The notes below the pieces were generated by a model. That model was not told the origin of the DNA. It saw nothing but the letters and a program-made list of their open reading frames with translations, and made no database searches. Shown piece by piece: positions 25,265 to 33,914 of a stretch of 64,000 bases of DNA. The DNA is from Desulforamulus hydrothermalis Lam5 = DSM 18033 (GTDB taxonomy: Bacteria; Bacillota; Desulfotomaculia; Desulfotomaculales; Desulfotomaculaceae). The translations under genes and the position numbers were made by a program. The stretch is taken from the NCBI RefSeq assembly GCF_000315365.1, contig NZ_CAOS01000003.1, positions 310,001-374,000 on the forward strand, in the 5' to 3' direction. The stretch's first letter is position 1. Each line of letters starts with the position of its first letter.

Positions 25265-27874
25265 ATGAATAAGAAGGAATTTAAACAGTATATCCAGGCA
25301 ATGGTTGATTCCATGCTGGAGAAAATACCGGATTACGACGCTTCGGAAGAAGATCTGGCCGGTATTTTTCAGGAATACCCTGATGACATCCCTGATGAAC
25401 TGATCGAAGAACTATACACCAAGCTGCAAGCAAGTGGCGGTTTTGCCGATGACGGCGACTGGGATAACATATACCAGTGGAGCGAGCTGCTTGACTGGGC
25501 AGGTTTTAAAGAAAGTGGCGGTTACTGCAGCAGTGATGACAGCTGTGATTTTTGCGATGAATCTGCCTGGGATAACCCATGCCCCCCGTCAAAACCAAAA
25601 TTCAAGCCGCCGTTTAAAAAGCACTGCTCGGATGACAAGTGGTTGAAATGCTTTATCTTAACCTGTCTTAAACTAAAACTGATTCTCTGTCTGCTTAAAA
25701 ACCCCCGGTTCGGGTTACAGGAAATAAAGCGGGAAATTAAGCTCATTGAAAATGCTGTCTTTAGCCCTACCTTTGGATTAAAGGAAATTAAAAAAGAAAT
25801 TCGCCGTCTGGAATGCGGCATCTTTAACCCTACCTTCGGTTTGCCGGAAATCAAAGCCGAGGTGTCGGCTATTGAAGCCGCTGTCTTCAGTGAAACCTTC
25901 GGCCTGAGCGAAATCAAGGCTGAGGTGTCCGATATCCTGGCTTTGGTCAGCAACCTGGATTTAGCCCTGTTGTCGGATATTAAGTCTGAAGTGTCCGCCA
26001 TTGAGTCGGCGGTCTTCAGCCAAACCTTCGGCCTCAGCGAAATCAAGGCTGAGGTGTCCGATATCCTGGCTTTGGTCAGCAACCTGGATTTAGCCCTGTT
26101 GTCGGATATTAAGTCCGAAGTGTCCGCTATTGAGTCGGCCGTCTTCAGCCAAACCTTCGGCCTCAGCGAAATCAAAGCCGAGGTGTCCGATATCCTGGCT
26201 TTGGTCAGCAACCTGGATTTAGCCCTGTTGTCGGATATTAAGTCCGAAGTGTCCGCTATTGAGTCGGCCGTCTTCAGCCAAACCTTCGGCCTCAGCGAAA
26301 TCAAAGCCGAGGTGTCCGATATCCTGGCTTTGGTCAGCAACCTGGATTTAGCCCTGTTGTCGGATATTAAGTCCGAAGTGTCCGCTATTGAGTCGGCGGT
26401 CTTCAGCCAAACCTTCGGCCTCAGCGAAATCAAAGCCGAGGTGTCCGATATCCTGGCTTTGGTCAGCAACCTGGATTTAGCCCTGTTGTCGGATATTAAG
26501 TCCGAAGTGTCCGCTATTGAGTCGGCGGTCTTCAGCCAAACCTTCGGCCTCAGCGAAATCAAAGCCGAGGTGTCCGATATCCTGGCCATTGTGACAGATA
26601 TTGTTCTCAACCCTGTATTTGGCATTAGCGAAATTAAGGCCGAGGTGTCGGCACTGGAATCTGCAGTGGCAGGTATCATGGATGAGATTAGCAGCCAGAC
26701 CTTTGGTCTTAGTGAAATCAAAGCTGAGGTGTCGGCTATTGAAGCCGCCGTCTTCAGCGAAACCTTCGGCTTGAGCGAAATCAAGGCTGAAGTGTCCGAC
26801 ATCCTGGCCATTGTATCCAATCTGGACTTTGCCCTGTTCTCTGATATTAAGTCCGAAGTGTCGGCTATTGAAGCCGCCGTCTTCAGCGAAACCTTCGGCT
26901 TGAGTGAAATCAAGGCTGAAGTGTCCGACATCCTGGCCATTGTATCCAATCTGGACTTTGCCCTGTTCTCTGATATTAAGTCCGAAGTGTCCGCCATTGA
27001 AGCCGCAGTCTTCAGCCAAACCTTCGGCTTGAGTGAAATCAAAGCCGAGGTGTCGGCTATTGAAGCCGCCGTCTTCAGCGAAACCTTCGGCTTGAGTGAA
27101 ATCAAGGCTGAAGTGTCAGCCATTCAAAATGATGTAGACGGCATTACCGCCTTACTTATATCTATCTTAGTTCTCCTGTTGGATTCTGACTTTAGCCTGC
27201 CTGAGATAAAAACCGAAGTCTCAGCCATTGAATCCGCTCTCTTTAGCGAAACCTTCGGACTCAGTGAAATCAAGGCGGAGGTATCCGATATCCTGGCTAT
27301 CGTATCCAATCTGGACTTTGCCCTGTTCTCTGATATTAAGTCCGAAGTGTCCGCCATCGAAGCGGCCGTCTTCAGTGAAACCTTCGGCCTGAGCGAAATC
27401 AAGGCTGAGGTGTCGGCTATTGAAACCGCCGTCTTCAGTGAAACCTTCGGCCTGCAGGAAATAAAATCTGAAGTTTCAGCTATACTGGCTGAATTTGACC
27501 AGCTTATGCTGTGCAAAGGCCCTGCCGCCAATTTAACCACCGGCCCCTTCCTGGCCACAACCCAGGAATACAATATGGAAGTAGAAGCCTTTAACGCCAC
27601 CGGCACCTTCCAGAGCGTTACCTTCCAGGTGTTTTCCTTAGAAACCTGCCCGGCTTCCCTGCTTGACTCGGTGGCCTTCACCAACATCACCCCCTGCTGC
27701 GGCGCCCGGGCTTCTCTCAATATCGCCGGACCCCTGCGCAGCATCATATTGAAAGCCCAAACCAGCTCTACTTTCGGCCTCTTCCTGTATGCCGTATCCA
27801 TAACGGGCGGCGGCGGCAAGGTCAGCCAATTCCATTCCTCAGACTTTCTGCCCCTGGGTACCTTCTGCGTTTAA
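25265..27874 (+). CDS. Large EIKxEVS-repeat protein, probable spore-surface fibre
   Basis: 869 aa; ATG chosen because AAGGAGG is 6 bp upstream (a TTG two codons earlier abuts it). The N-terminal 120 residues are acidic with a Cys cluster (GYCSSDDSCDFCDES), then a Lys/Pro stretch and a Cys-containing hydrophobic helix. From about residue 150 to 750 come about 27 copies of a motif [ST]FGLxEIKxEVSxIExAVFS or SDIKSEVS, alternating with hydrophobic SNLDLALL spacers, most likely a long helical or coiled rod. The C-terminal 110 residues (from LTTGPF) form a beta-rich domain with CC, shared with the next gene. No signal peptide. Not a family I can name; a spore appendage or exosporium filament is inferred from neighbours. 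Confidence 0.75.
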   Translation: MNKKEFKQYIQAMVDSMLEKIPDYDASEEDLAGIFQEYPDDIPDELIEELYTKLQASGGFADDGDWDNIYQWSELLDWAGFKESGGYCSSDDSCDFCDESAWDNPCPPSKPKFKPPFKKHCSDDKWLKCFILTCLKLKLILCLLKNPRFGLQEIKREIKLIENAVFSPTFGLKEIKKEIRRLECGIFNPTFGLPEIKAEVSAIEAAVFSETFGLSEIKAEVSDILALVSNLDLALLSDIKSEVSAIESAVFSQTFGLSEIKAEVSDILALVSNLDLALLSDIKSEVSAIESAVFSQTFGLSEIKAEVSDILALVSNLDLALLSDIKSEVSAIESAVFSQTFGLSEIKAEVSDILALVSNLDLALLSDIKSEVSAIESAVFSQTFGLSEIKAEVSDILALVSNLDLALLSDIKSEVSAIESAVFSQTFGLSEIKAEVSDILAIVTDIVLNPVFGISEIKAEVSALESAVAGIMDEISSQTFGLSEIKAEVSAIEAAVFSETFGLSEIKAEVSDILAIVSNLDFALFSDIKSEVSAIEAAVFSETFGLSEIKAEVSDILAIVSNLDFALFSDIKSEVSAIEAAVFSQTFGLSEIKAEVSAIEAAVFSETFGLSEIKAEVSAIQNDVDGITALLISILVLLLDSDFSLPEIKTEVSAIESALFSETFGLSEIKAEVSDILAIVSNLDFALFSDIKSEVSAIEAAVFSETFGLSEIKAEVSAIETAVFSETFGLQEIKSEVSAILAEFDQLMLCKGPAANLTTGPFLATTQEYNMEVEAFNATGTFQSVTFQVFSLETCPASLLDSVAFTNITPCCGARASLNIAGPLRSIILKAQTSSTFGLFLYAVSITGGGGKVSQFHSSDFLPLGTFCV
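25901..26588 (+). repeat. 129-bp tandem repeat array
   Basis: About five near-identical 129-bp units (43 codons: SEIKAEVSDILALVSNLD-type block plus SDIKSEVSAIESAVFSQ block) within the repeat protein; for example TCGGATATTAAGTC at 25973 recurs at 26102. Near identity at synonymous sites indicates recent expansion. Copy number may vary between strains and be misassembled. Confidence 0.9.
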
Positions 27875-27882
27875 GCAGTCTT

Positions 27883-27910
27883 TGTGCCGGCAACCGTGGT
27901 TGCCGGCACA
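27883..27910 (+). terminator. Strong hairpin after the repeat protein
   Basis: 13-bp perfect stem TGTGCCGGCAACC/GGTTGCCGGCACA with a 2-nt loop. No T run follows, so it may stabilise mRNA rather than terminate. Confidence 0.6.
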
Positions 27911-27992
27911 CTAATTACCGCTGGCAACCAAGTAACATTTATCAAACTTTGTCATATTATGTAAAAGAAATCTTTTAGAGGAGGTCTTGCCT

Positions 27993-28913
27993 GTGCATAA
28001 CTGGGACGACGACAACCCTTGGGGCAAATGGGGCAAAAAATGTTATGACCCCGGCTGTGGCGAGGAGCCCGGCGAAGATGGCTTTGACAGCGAAGATACA
28101 TGCGATTTTGACCAAACGGCCCTGCTGCTGCACAAAATTATTAAAGCCCTGTGCATACTAAAGCGGGAAATTGCCAAGTGCGAAGAAATTTTATGCAACC
28201 CCAAGTTTGGCCTGAAAGAAATCAAACGGGAAGTGCGCAATATTGAACGGGGCGTTTTCAGCCCCACCTTCGGCCTGCCGGAAATTAAAGCCGAAGTTTC
28301 CACCGTGCAAACCATTGTGGGCGGCATTATGGATATGCTGGATAATCCCACTTTCGGGCTGCCGGAAATTAAGGCGGAAGTATCTGATATTCTGGCCATT
28401 GTCAGCAACCTTAACCTGGACTTCCCCGTCACTCTCTTATCTGACATTAAATCAGAAGTTTCCGCCATTGAAGCAGCGGTCTTCAGCCCAACCTACGGCC
28501 TGCCGGAAATTAAAGCCGAAGTCAGCCAGATCCTGGCCAACCAGAGTGAAAGCCCCCTGCTCACCACCGGTCCTTTTACCGTAGACTGCAACGAACTGAC
28601 CATGCTGCTGAAGGCTTTAAACAACACCGCTACACCCCAGAGCGTTACTTTTGTGATACGCAACCTGACCAACTGCCCGACGGTGGCGGTAAGTGAGGTG
28701 GGGCTGGCGGTACCCGCCTGCTGCAGCGAAGATACTGAAGTAGCCATCCCCGGCAGCGGCCAAAGAAACATTGAGGTCAGGGCCAGCCGCAGCTCGGCCG
28801 ACGGTGTGCTGGTCTACCTGGCCACCAAAACCGGCATGCCCTTCAGCGCAGGGAGCAAAGTAAATGAATTTAAGCATGCGGAATGGGTGCCTGTAGCCAC
28901 TTTCTGTTCCTAA
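27993..28913 (+). CDS. Short EIKxEVS-repeat protein, paralog of the preceding gene
   Basis: 306 aa from GTG at 27993, 8 bp after AGAGGAGG (a TTG two codons upstream is too close to that site). Acidic Cys-containing N-terminus (HNWDDDNPWGKW, DSEDTCDFD), a helix with two Cys, then only about six EIK/DIK motifs (FGLKEIKREV, FGLPEIKAEVS). The C-terminal domain begins LTTGPFTVDCNEL and ends WVPVATFC, parallel to the end of the larger protein (LPLGTFC). It may form the short or basal version of the same fibre. CATATTATG lies 40 bp upstream. Confidence 0.75.
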   Translation: MHNWDDDNPWGKWGKKCYDPGCGEEPGEDGFDSEDTCDFDQTALLLHKIIKALCILKREIAKCEEILCNPKFGLKEIKREVRNIERGVFSPTFGLPEIKAEVSTVQTIVGGIMDMLDNPTFGLPEIKAEVSDILAIVSNLNLDFPVTLLSDIKSEVSAIEAAVFSPTYGLPEIKAEVSQILANQSESPLLTTGPFTVDCNELTMLLKALNNTATPQSVTFVIRNLTNCPTVAVSEVGLAVPACCSEDTEVAIPGSGQRNIEVRASRSSADGVLVYLATKTGMPFSAGSKVNEFKHAEWVPVATFCS

Positions 28914-28918
28914 ACCCG

Positions 28919-28949
28919 GGTCGGCAGCTGCGGCTGCCGACCTTTTATT
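28919..28949 (+). terminator. Intrinsic terminator
   Basis: GGTCGGCAG/CTGCCGACC stem followed by TTTTATT. Confidence 0.85.
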
Positions 28950-29005
28950 GCACAGCTTTTCTCCCGGCAGCATATACTGGCTTAGAAAAAACACGGAGGA
29001 AAGCC

Positions 29006-30976
29006 ATGATTTCTTTATGCATGATTGTCAAAAATGAGGAACACAACCTGGCCAGGTGTCTCAACAGTGTTAAAAACTGTGTTGATGAAATAATTATCGT
29101 GGATACCGGTTCAACCGACGGCACCCTGACAATTGCCCGGCAGTATGGCGCCAAAATTTATCATTATCAGTGGGATGAAGACTTTGCCGCCGCCCGCAAT
29201 TACAGCCTGGAACAGGCCGGCGGGGAGTGGATTCTTTATCTGGACGCTGATGAAGAACTGGAACCTAATAGCTGTGAGCGCCTGCGGGCCCTGGCCGCTG
29301 ACCCCCTTTATGAAGCATATTTTTTCCAAATCATTAACCTTACAGATAATAATGCTCCTTTAAAACATATTAATGTGCGGATGTTTCGCAATAAGCCCCG
29401 GTACCGCTTCACCGGAAAACTGCACGAACAAATTATCAGCGCCATCCCCCCCCGCAGCGGCCGGCCGCCGGTGGTTAACTCCGGCCTTTGCATTATCCAC
29501 TACGGCTACCTGGCCAGGGAATTTTTGATCAAAAACAAAGCGGTGCGCAATCACCGCATCAACCAGCGCCTGGTGGAGGAGGAACCTGATAACCCCTTTT
29601 ATCTGTACAGTCTGGGCGGCTCTTGTGTAAATTTGAACGACCTGACCGGCGCCATCACCCATTACCGCAAAGCCCTGCAGCACGTCAACCTGCGGGCCAT
29701 GTATGCCCCCAGCATTTTTATTTCCCTTATTTCCTGCCTGTCCAAAACCGGCCGGCTGGTGGAGGCGGCAGAGTATATAGAACAGGGCAAAACACACTAC
29801 CCTGACTATGTGGATATTCATTTTGTTGAAGGAGAGTTTTACCACCGCCTAGGCCATCTTCAACGGGCTGTGGCCTGCTATGAAAAATGCCTGCAGTTGG
29901 GAGAACAACTGGCGGGCAAATATACTTCCCGTACCGGGGTGGGCAGCTTCCTCCCCTGTTTTAAGCTGGCGGAGATTTATCAACAGGAAGGCCGTCTAAA
30001 AGAAGCCCTGGCCTATCAAATTGCCGGTTTAAAGTATCAGCCCGCCGACATCAACCAGTATATTGCACTGGCCCGCTTGCTGCAGCAAGCGGCAAGCAGC
30101 AGGCAGCAGCTTTATGAAATATTAAAGGAAAATATCAAACATAAGGATCAGGTTGCCCGGCGACTGCTGCTGGCCCGTATTTTTTACGAAATTGGCGAAT
30201 ATGAACAGGCCCTTGAATTATTCAACGAACTGCCGGACGACCGGCAGGAAACCGCTTATTATAAAGCATTAACCTGCATTAAGAGCGGCCGCCGGGCAGC
30301 CGCCCGGCAAAGCATGGCTTACATCCGGCAGTCTCATTTATATGAAAGTGTGCTGGCAGAATTGTTGCCGGCCTGCTGGACCGCCGCTCCCCCGGAGGAT
30401 GTGCTGCCTTACCTGGAACATGAGGCGTGGCCAGCCCCGGAACACCGCAGCATTATACTGAATATAAACCACCTGTTGTTAGACCGGCCGGCCGCCTCAG
30501 AAATCAACCTGCATAACTACTACGTCAACCAGATTGTAAATCAACTGCTGGCCCAAAAAGCCTTTAGCGCCGTGGATAAAATTTTAAACCAGGGCGGTTT
30601 GACCGCTGCAGCAGATAAAATCAACTATTTAATGCAAGATGACAGCAATCCCTGCCGGGTGGAAATGGCCGCCCGCCTGGCCCTGGCCGCTGTTAAAATG
30701 GGTTCCGTGCAGCCGGACTGGCTGTTTGCCTGGGGCAAATATTTTTATCACAACAACCGGCTGGCTACCGCCCAGGCCGCTTTACAGCAGGCCCTGCGGC
30801 TGCACCCCCGCAACGGCCGCTACCAGCAACTGTTAATATTTATCTACGGCCGGCAAACCCTGCAAATGGTACAAACCGCTCTCCGGCATTACCCTGCTAA
30901 CCCGCAGTTCACCCGCCGGTTAATTGAGCTGCATGAATTTTTAAATTTGGATGCCGGATTAAAGGGGGTGCATTAA
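29006..30976 (+). CDS. Glycosyltransferase family 2 with TPR-like region
   Basis: 656 aa. Start M-I-S-L-C-M-I-V after CGGAGGAAAGCC; an in-frame ATG 41 codons upstream overlaps the previous terminator. GT-A domain (about 1-220): SLCMIVKNEEHNLARCL, IIIVDTGSTDGT, and the metal-binding DxD-type LDADEELEP. The remaining 430 residues are helical TPR-like repeats (for example LGGSCVNLNDLTGAITHYRK). Such TPR-fused GT2 enzymes often glycosylate surface proteins. CATATACTGG 35 bp upstream resembles a SigE/SigK -10. The next gene starts one base after its stop. Confidence 0.85.
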   Translation: MISLCMIVKNEEHNLARCLNSVKNCVDEIIIVDTGSTDGTLTIARQYGAKIYHYQWDEDFAAARNYSLEQAGGEWILYLDADEELEPNSCERLRALAADPLYEAYFFQIINLTDNNAPLKHINVRMFRNKPRYRFTGKLHEQIISAIPPRSGRPPVVNSGLCIIHYGYLAREFLIKNKAVRNHRINQRLVEEEPDNPFYLYSLGGSCVNLNDLTGAITHYRKALQHVNLRAMYAPSIFISLISCLSKTGRLVEAAEYIEQGKTHYPDYVDIHFVEGEFYHRLGHLQRAVACYEKCLQLGEQLAGKYTSRTGVGSFLPCFKLAEIYQQEGRLKEALAYQIAGLKYQPADINQYIALARLLQQAASSRQQLYEILKENIKHKDQVARRLLLARIFYEIGEYEQALELFNELPDDRQETAYYKALTCIKSGRRAAARQSMAYIRQSHLYESVLAELLPACWTAAPPEDVLPYLEHEAWPAPEHRSIILNINHLLLDRPAASEINLHNYYVNQIVNQLLAQKAFSAVDKILNQGGLTAAADKINYLMQDDSNPCRVEMAARLALAAVKMGSVQPDWLFAWGKYFYHNNRLATAQAALQQALRLHPRNGRYQQLLIFIYGRQTLQMVQTALRHYPANPQFTRRLIELHEFLNLDAGLKGVH

Positions 30977-32110
30977 ATGGCCAAAACCGTCAGCCTGTGT
31001 CTAATTGCCAAAAACGAAGAAAAACATATTGCCCGTTGCATTAACAGCGCCAAACCCTTTGTAGATCAAATTGTGGTGGTTGATACCGGTTCCACTGATC
31101 ACACAGCCGAAATAGCTGAAAGCCTGGGAGCGGAAGTATACCACCATATCTGGCAGGATGACTTTGCCCTGGCCCGCAACCAGTCCCTGTCATACGCCAC
31201 CGGTGACTGGATAATTTTTCTGGACTGTGATGAAGAGCTGGCTCCCGCAACTGCGCCGTTACTGCGGCAAGTTATTCAGGATGACTATTATCAGGGGTAC
31301 TGGGTAAAAATTGTAAACTTTTACGATAACCGGCCCAGCACCAGCTTTATCGGTTTTCGGTTGTTTCGCAACAGCCCCCGGCACCGTTTTGAAATACCCA
31401 TTCACGAGCAAATACTGCCGGCAGTGATTCGCAATTCATCGCCGGAAAAAATCGGCCAGTCCGACATCACCATTTATCATTACGGCTATGAAAATGATCA
31501 AGAAGCCCACCGCAATAAAATTCAGCGCAATTTAAGAATTTTGCACAAAGCCATGCGGGATTACGGCCAGACAGGATTTTTACCCTTTTACCTGGGGGTT
31601 GAGTACCAAAAACTGGGGGATTACCAAAAGGCGTTGGCCTACTATCAAATTTCCCTGCCCAGAACTCCCCTGACAGAATCCTATGCGCCCGCCCTGGTCC
31701 GGGGCATGGCCTTTTGCTTGTTAAGCCTTAAACAATACCAGGCGGGTATTGATTTGATAGATCACTTTTTGCAGGTTTATCCCGATTACACCGACCTGGT
31801 GTTTTTAAAGGGGGCCATGTATGCAGCGCAGGAAAATATCCCGGCGGCTCTGGCCTGTATGAACCGCTGCCTGGCTATGGGTCCGCCGCCCGGCCATCTT
31901 TTTTCCAGCCATGGCATCGGCCGGGAAAAACCCCTGGCTGTGATAAAAGATTTAACCGAAAAATTGCTGCACCAGGCAGCCGCCTCTTTGGCTCGGGGCG
32001 AATGCTCCCAGGTCTTCTTAACACTCAACACAGTCTTGGAGCAGCTAACCAAAACACCTTACGAAGAAGGGTTCCATAAGATGATAGAAATTATGTTAGC
32101 AACATTATAA
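30977..32110 (+). CDS. Glycosyltransferase family 2 with TPR-like region
   Basis: 377 aa; its ATG follows the previous stop directly (TAAATG), with AAAGGGGGTG as ribosome site, so the two are coupled. GT-A domain with VSLCLIAKNEEKHIARC, VVVDTGSTDHT and FLDCDEELAP, plus a HEQI-type conserved His region, very like the N-terminus of the preceding enzyme. TPR-like helices occupy roughly residues 190-370. Likely acts in the same glycan pathway. Confidence 0.85.
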   Translation: MAKTVSLCLIAKNEEKHIARCINSAKPFVDQIVVVDTGSTDHTAEIAESLGAEVYHHIWQDDFALARNQSLSYATGDWIIFLDCDEELAPATAPLLRQVIQDDYYQGYWVKIVNFYDNRPSTSFIGFRLFRNSPRHRFEIPIHEQILPAVIRNSSPEKIGQSDITIYHYGYENDQEAHRNKIQRNLRILHKAMRDYGQTGFLPFYLGVEYQKLGDYQKALAYYQISLPRTPLTESYAPALVRGMAFCLLSLKQYQAGIDLIDHFLQVYPDYTDLVFLKGAMYAAQENIPAALACMNRCLAMGPPPGHLFSSHGIGREKPLAVIKDLTEKLLHQAAASLARGECSQVFLTLNTVLEQLTKTPYEEGFHKMIEIMLATL

Positions 32111-32117
32111 ACCCAAC

Positions 32118-32158
32118 GAAAGAAAGATGATCTTGCTTAGGCGGCTCCTCTTTCTTTC
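32118..32158 (+). terminator. Hairpin between glycosyltransferase genes
   Basis: GAAAGAAAGA/TCTTTCTTTC stem with a 20-nt loop. A weak terminator or attenuator. Confidence 0.4.
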
Positions 32159-32177
32159 TAAGAGCGGAGGATAAAGC

Positions 32178-33890
32178 ATGTATTTGGTTGATCAGCTGAG
32201 GAGCAGCGAATATCTAAGCCGGTTGGAGCGTCTTAAACTCATACCGGGGCAAACGTTGGTCAAGAAAGCCGGCGCGGTCAGGGCAGATAAGCTGCATGTG
32301 GTTTACTTGCTGGGTCATGTCAGTGTCTGCGGCGGGGTAAAAATCATCCTGGAACATGCCAACCGGCTGGTGCAGCACGGTGTGCGGGTAACGCTGCTGT
32401 CCCACTTCCCCAGGCCGGACTGGTTTGAGTTAAGGGCGGATTATCGCCGGGTTCCCTTTGGCCTTGACCTGGCCCGGGGGATTCCCTTTGACTGTGATGT
32501 GGTGGTGGCCACTTACTGGGATCAGTTGGGTGCCTGTGTGGAAGCCTGTGTTGCCCCGGTGGTTTATTTTGAACAGGGAGATTTCCATTTATGGGATTGG
32601 CCAAAGGTTAACCCTGAGCTGCAGGAAATTATCCATCATTTTTACCGGCTGCCGGCTCATATCATAACCTGTTCGGTCACCGGTGCCCGTAAAATTAAAG
32701 AAGTATTTGGACGGGAAGCGACAGTCTTTTACAATGCACTGAACAGCGAGGTTTTCTTCCCAAAATCCCAACCGCCCGCTGACCGCATTGTCCTGGGCGT
32801 GGGCCGGGACACCACTCCCTTCAAGCGGCTGCCGGATATTGGGGAAGCCTGCCGGCTGGTTCAGGAGCAGGGTTACCCGGTTGAGTTCAGATGGGTCACT
32901 CCCTACCCGCCTGTGCGACCCGTGGGCACCATTGTGCTTAATCCCAGCCAGGCAGAACTGGGCAATGTTTACCGGCAAGCCTGGGTCTATGTTTGTGCCT
33001 CCGAGTATGAAACCTTCCCCTTACCGCCGCTGGAAGCCATGGCCTGCGGCACTCCGGTAATCACCACCCCGAACGACGGGGTCAAAGCCTATGCCGTGGA
33101 GGGCGAAAACTGCCTGTTTTATGAAACCGGCAATACCCGGCAATTGGCAGCCACCATCATCCGCCTGCTGGAACAGCCCGACTTATATAACAAATTACAG
33201 GCCGGGGGTTATCAAACTGCCAAACAGTTCAGTTGGCAGCAGGTTATCCCCCAGCTTAAGGCTTATTATGCCAAGGTTGCCGGTTATCAACCGGTGCTTA
33301 TAAATCAGCCTTCTGAATGGGAGGAACTCCGGCCGTCAGAATTGACCGCCGCTGAACAGCAAGCAGTGGCCCAAGCGCTGGGTGGCACTACAGCGGATCA
33401 GGTTTATCTGCCTTTTGTCTATAAATTGCCGGAATTTACCGTGGTTCGCTGGCAGCCGGTTTTTTACCGAAAAAAAGGCAGCAGCGGCCGGGCCGAATTT
33501 CTTTATGGCTTATTTAAAGCCGGTTCCCTGGCCGAACACCCTTACAGCTTGGCCCTGGAACAAATACAGTTGCAAAACCATCGCCAAGCGCTGGCAAGAT
33601 TTAAAAGTTACCTGGATAAAACCAATAACCACCGGGAGGCCGCGGTTCTTATCAGGTGGCTGGCCTGGTGTTTGCTTAAATTAGAACGTTATAGCGATGC
33701 CCACCGCCTGATGCACAAGGGCATGCAGCTTTACCCGGACTTTGCCGACTTTTATTACTTATATGCTTTGTTTTTCCGGCACCGGGGCTTTGCGGCGGAG
33801 TTGCAGACCATGCAAAATACCTTGCGGGTGCTGGGGGATGGTGCGGGCTATCCGGAATACATTAAAGACATTGCCGCCCTGACTCTTTAG
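32178..33890 (+). CDS. Glycosyltransferase family 4 (GT-B) with C-terminal helical region
   Basis: 570 aa after GAGCGGAGGATAAAGC. GT-B fold: N-terminal Rossmann domain beginning LHVVYLLGHVSVCGGVK (about 38-54), and the nucleotide-sugar domain with the E-x7-E motif in SEYETFPLPPLEAMACG (about residue 275-291). The last 150 residues are TPR-like (FKSYLDKTNNHREAAVLI), an add-on shared with the neighbouring GTs. Transfers a sugar from a nucleotide donor, with retention expected for GT4; acceptor unknown. Confidence 0.85.
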   Translation: MYLVDQLRSSEYLSRLERLKLIPGQTLVKKAGAVRADKLHVVYLLGHVSVCGGVKIILEHANRLVQHGVRVTLLSHFPRPDWFELRADYRRVPFGLDLARGIPFDCDVVVATYWDQLGACVEACVAPVVYFEQGDFHLWDWPKVNPELQEIIHHFYRLPAHIITCSVTGARKIKEVFGREATVFYNALNSEVFFPKSQPPADRIVLGVGRDTTPFKRLPDIGEACRLVQEQGYPVEFRWVTPYPPVRPVGTIVLNPSQAELGNVYRQAWVYVCASEYETFPLPPLEAMACGTPVITTPNDGVKAYAVEGENCLFYETGNTRQLAATIIRLLEQPDLYNKLQAGGYQTAKQFSWQQVIPQLKAYYAKVAGYQPVLINQPSEWEELRPSELTAAEQQAVAQALGGTTADQVYLPFVYKLPEFTVVRWQPVFYRKKGSSGRAEFLYGLFKAGSLAEHPYSLALEQIQLQNHRQALARFKSYLDKTNNHREAAVLIRWLAWCLLKLERYSDAHRLMHKGMQLYPDFADFYYLYALFFRHRGFAAELQTMQNTLRVLGDGAGYPEYIKDIAALTL

Positions 33891-33914
33891 CGCCTGGGAA
33901 AAGGAGACTGCCAA

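Noticed and set aside
25901-26588. CRISPR-like array (regular direct repeats)
   Set aside because: The 129-bp units are contiguous, in frame and coding, with no unique spacers and no cas genes.
25522-27123. Long minus-strand open frame (533 codons) across the repeat region
   Set aside because: It is the antisense shadow of the EIKxEVS array: the repeated DNA lacks stops in that frame, there is no ribosome site, and the plus-strand gene has start, ribosome site, promoter-like sequence and terminator.
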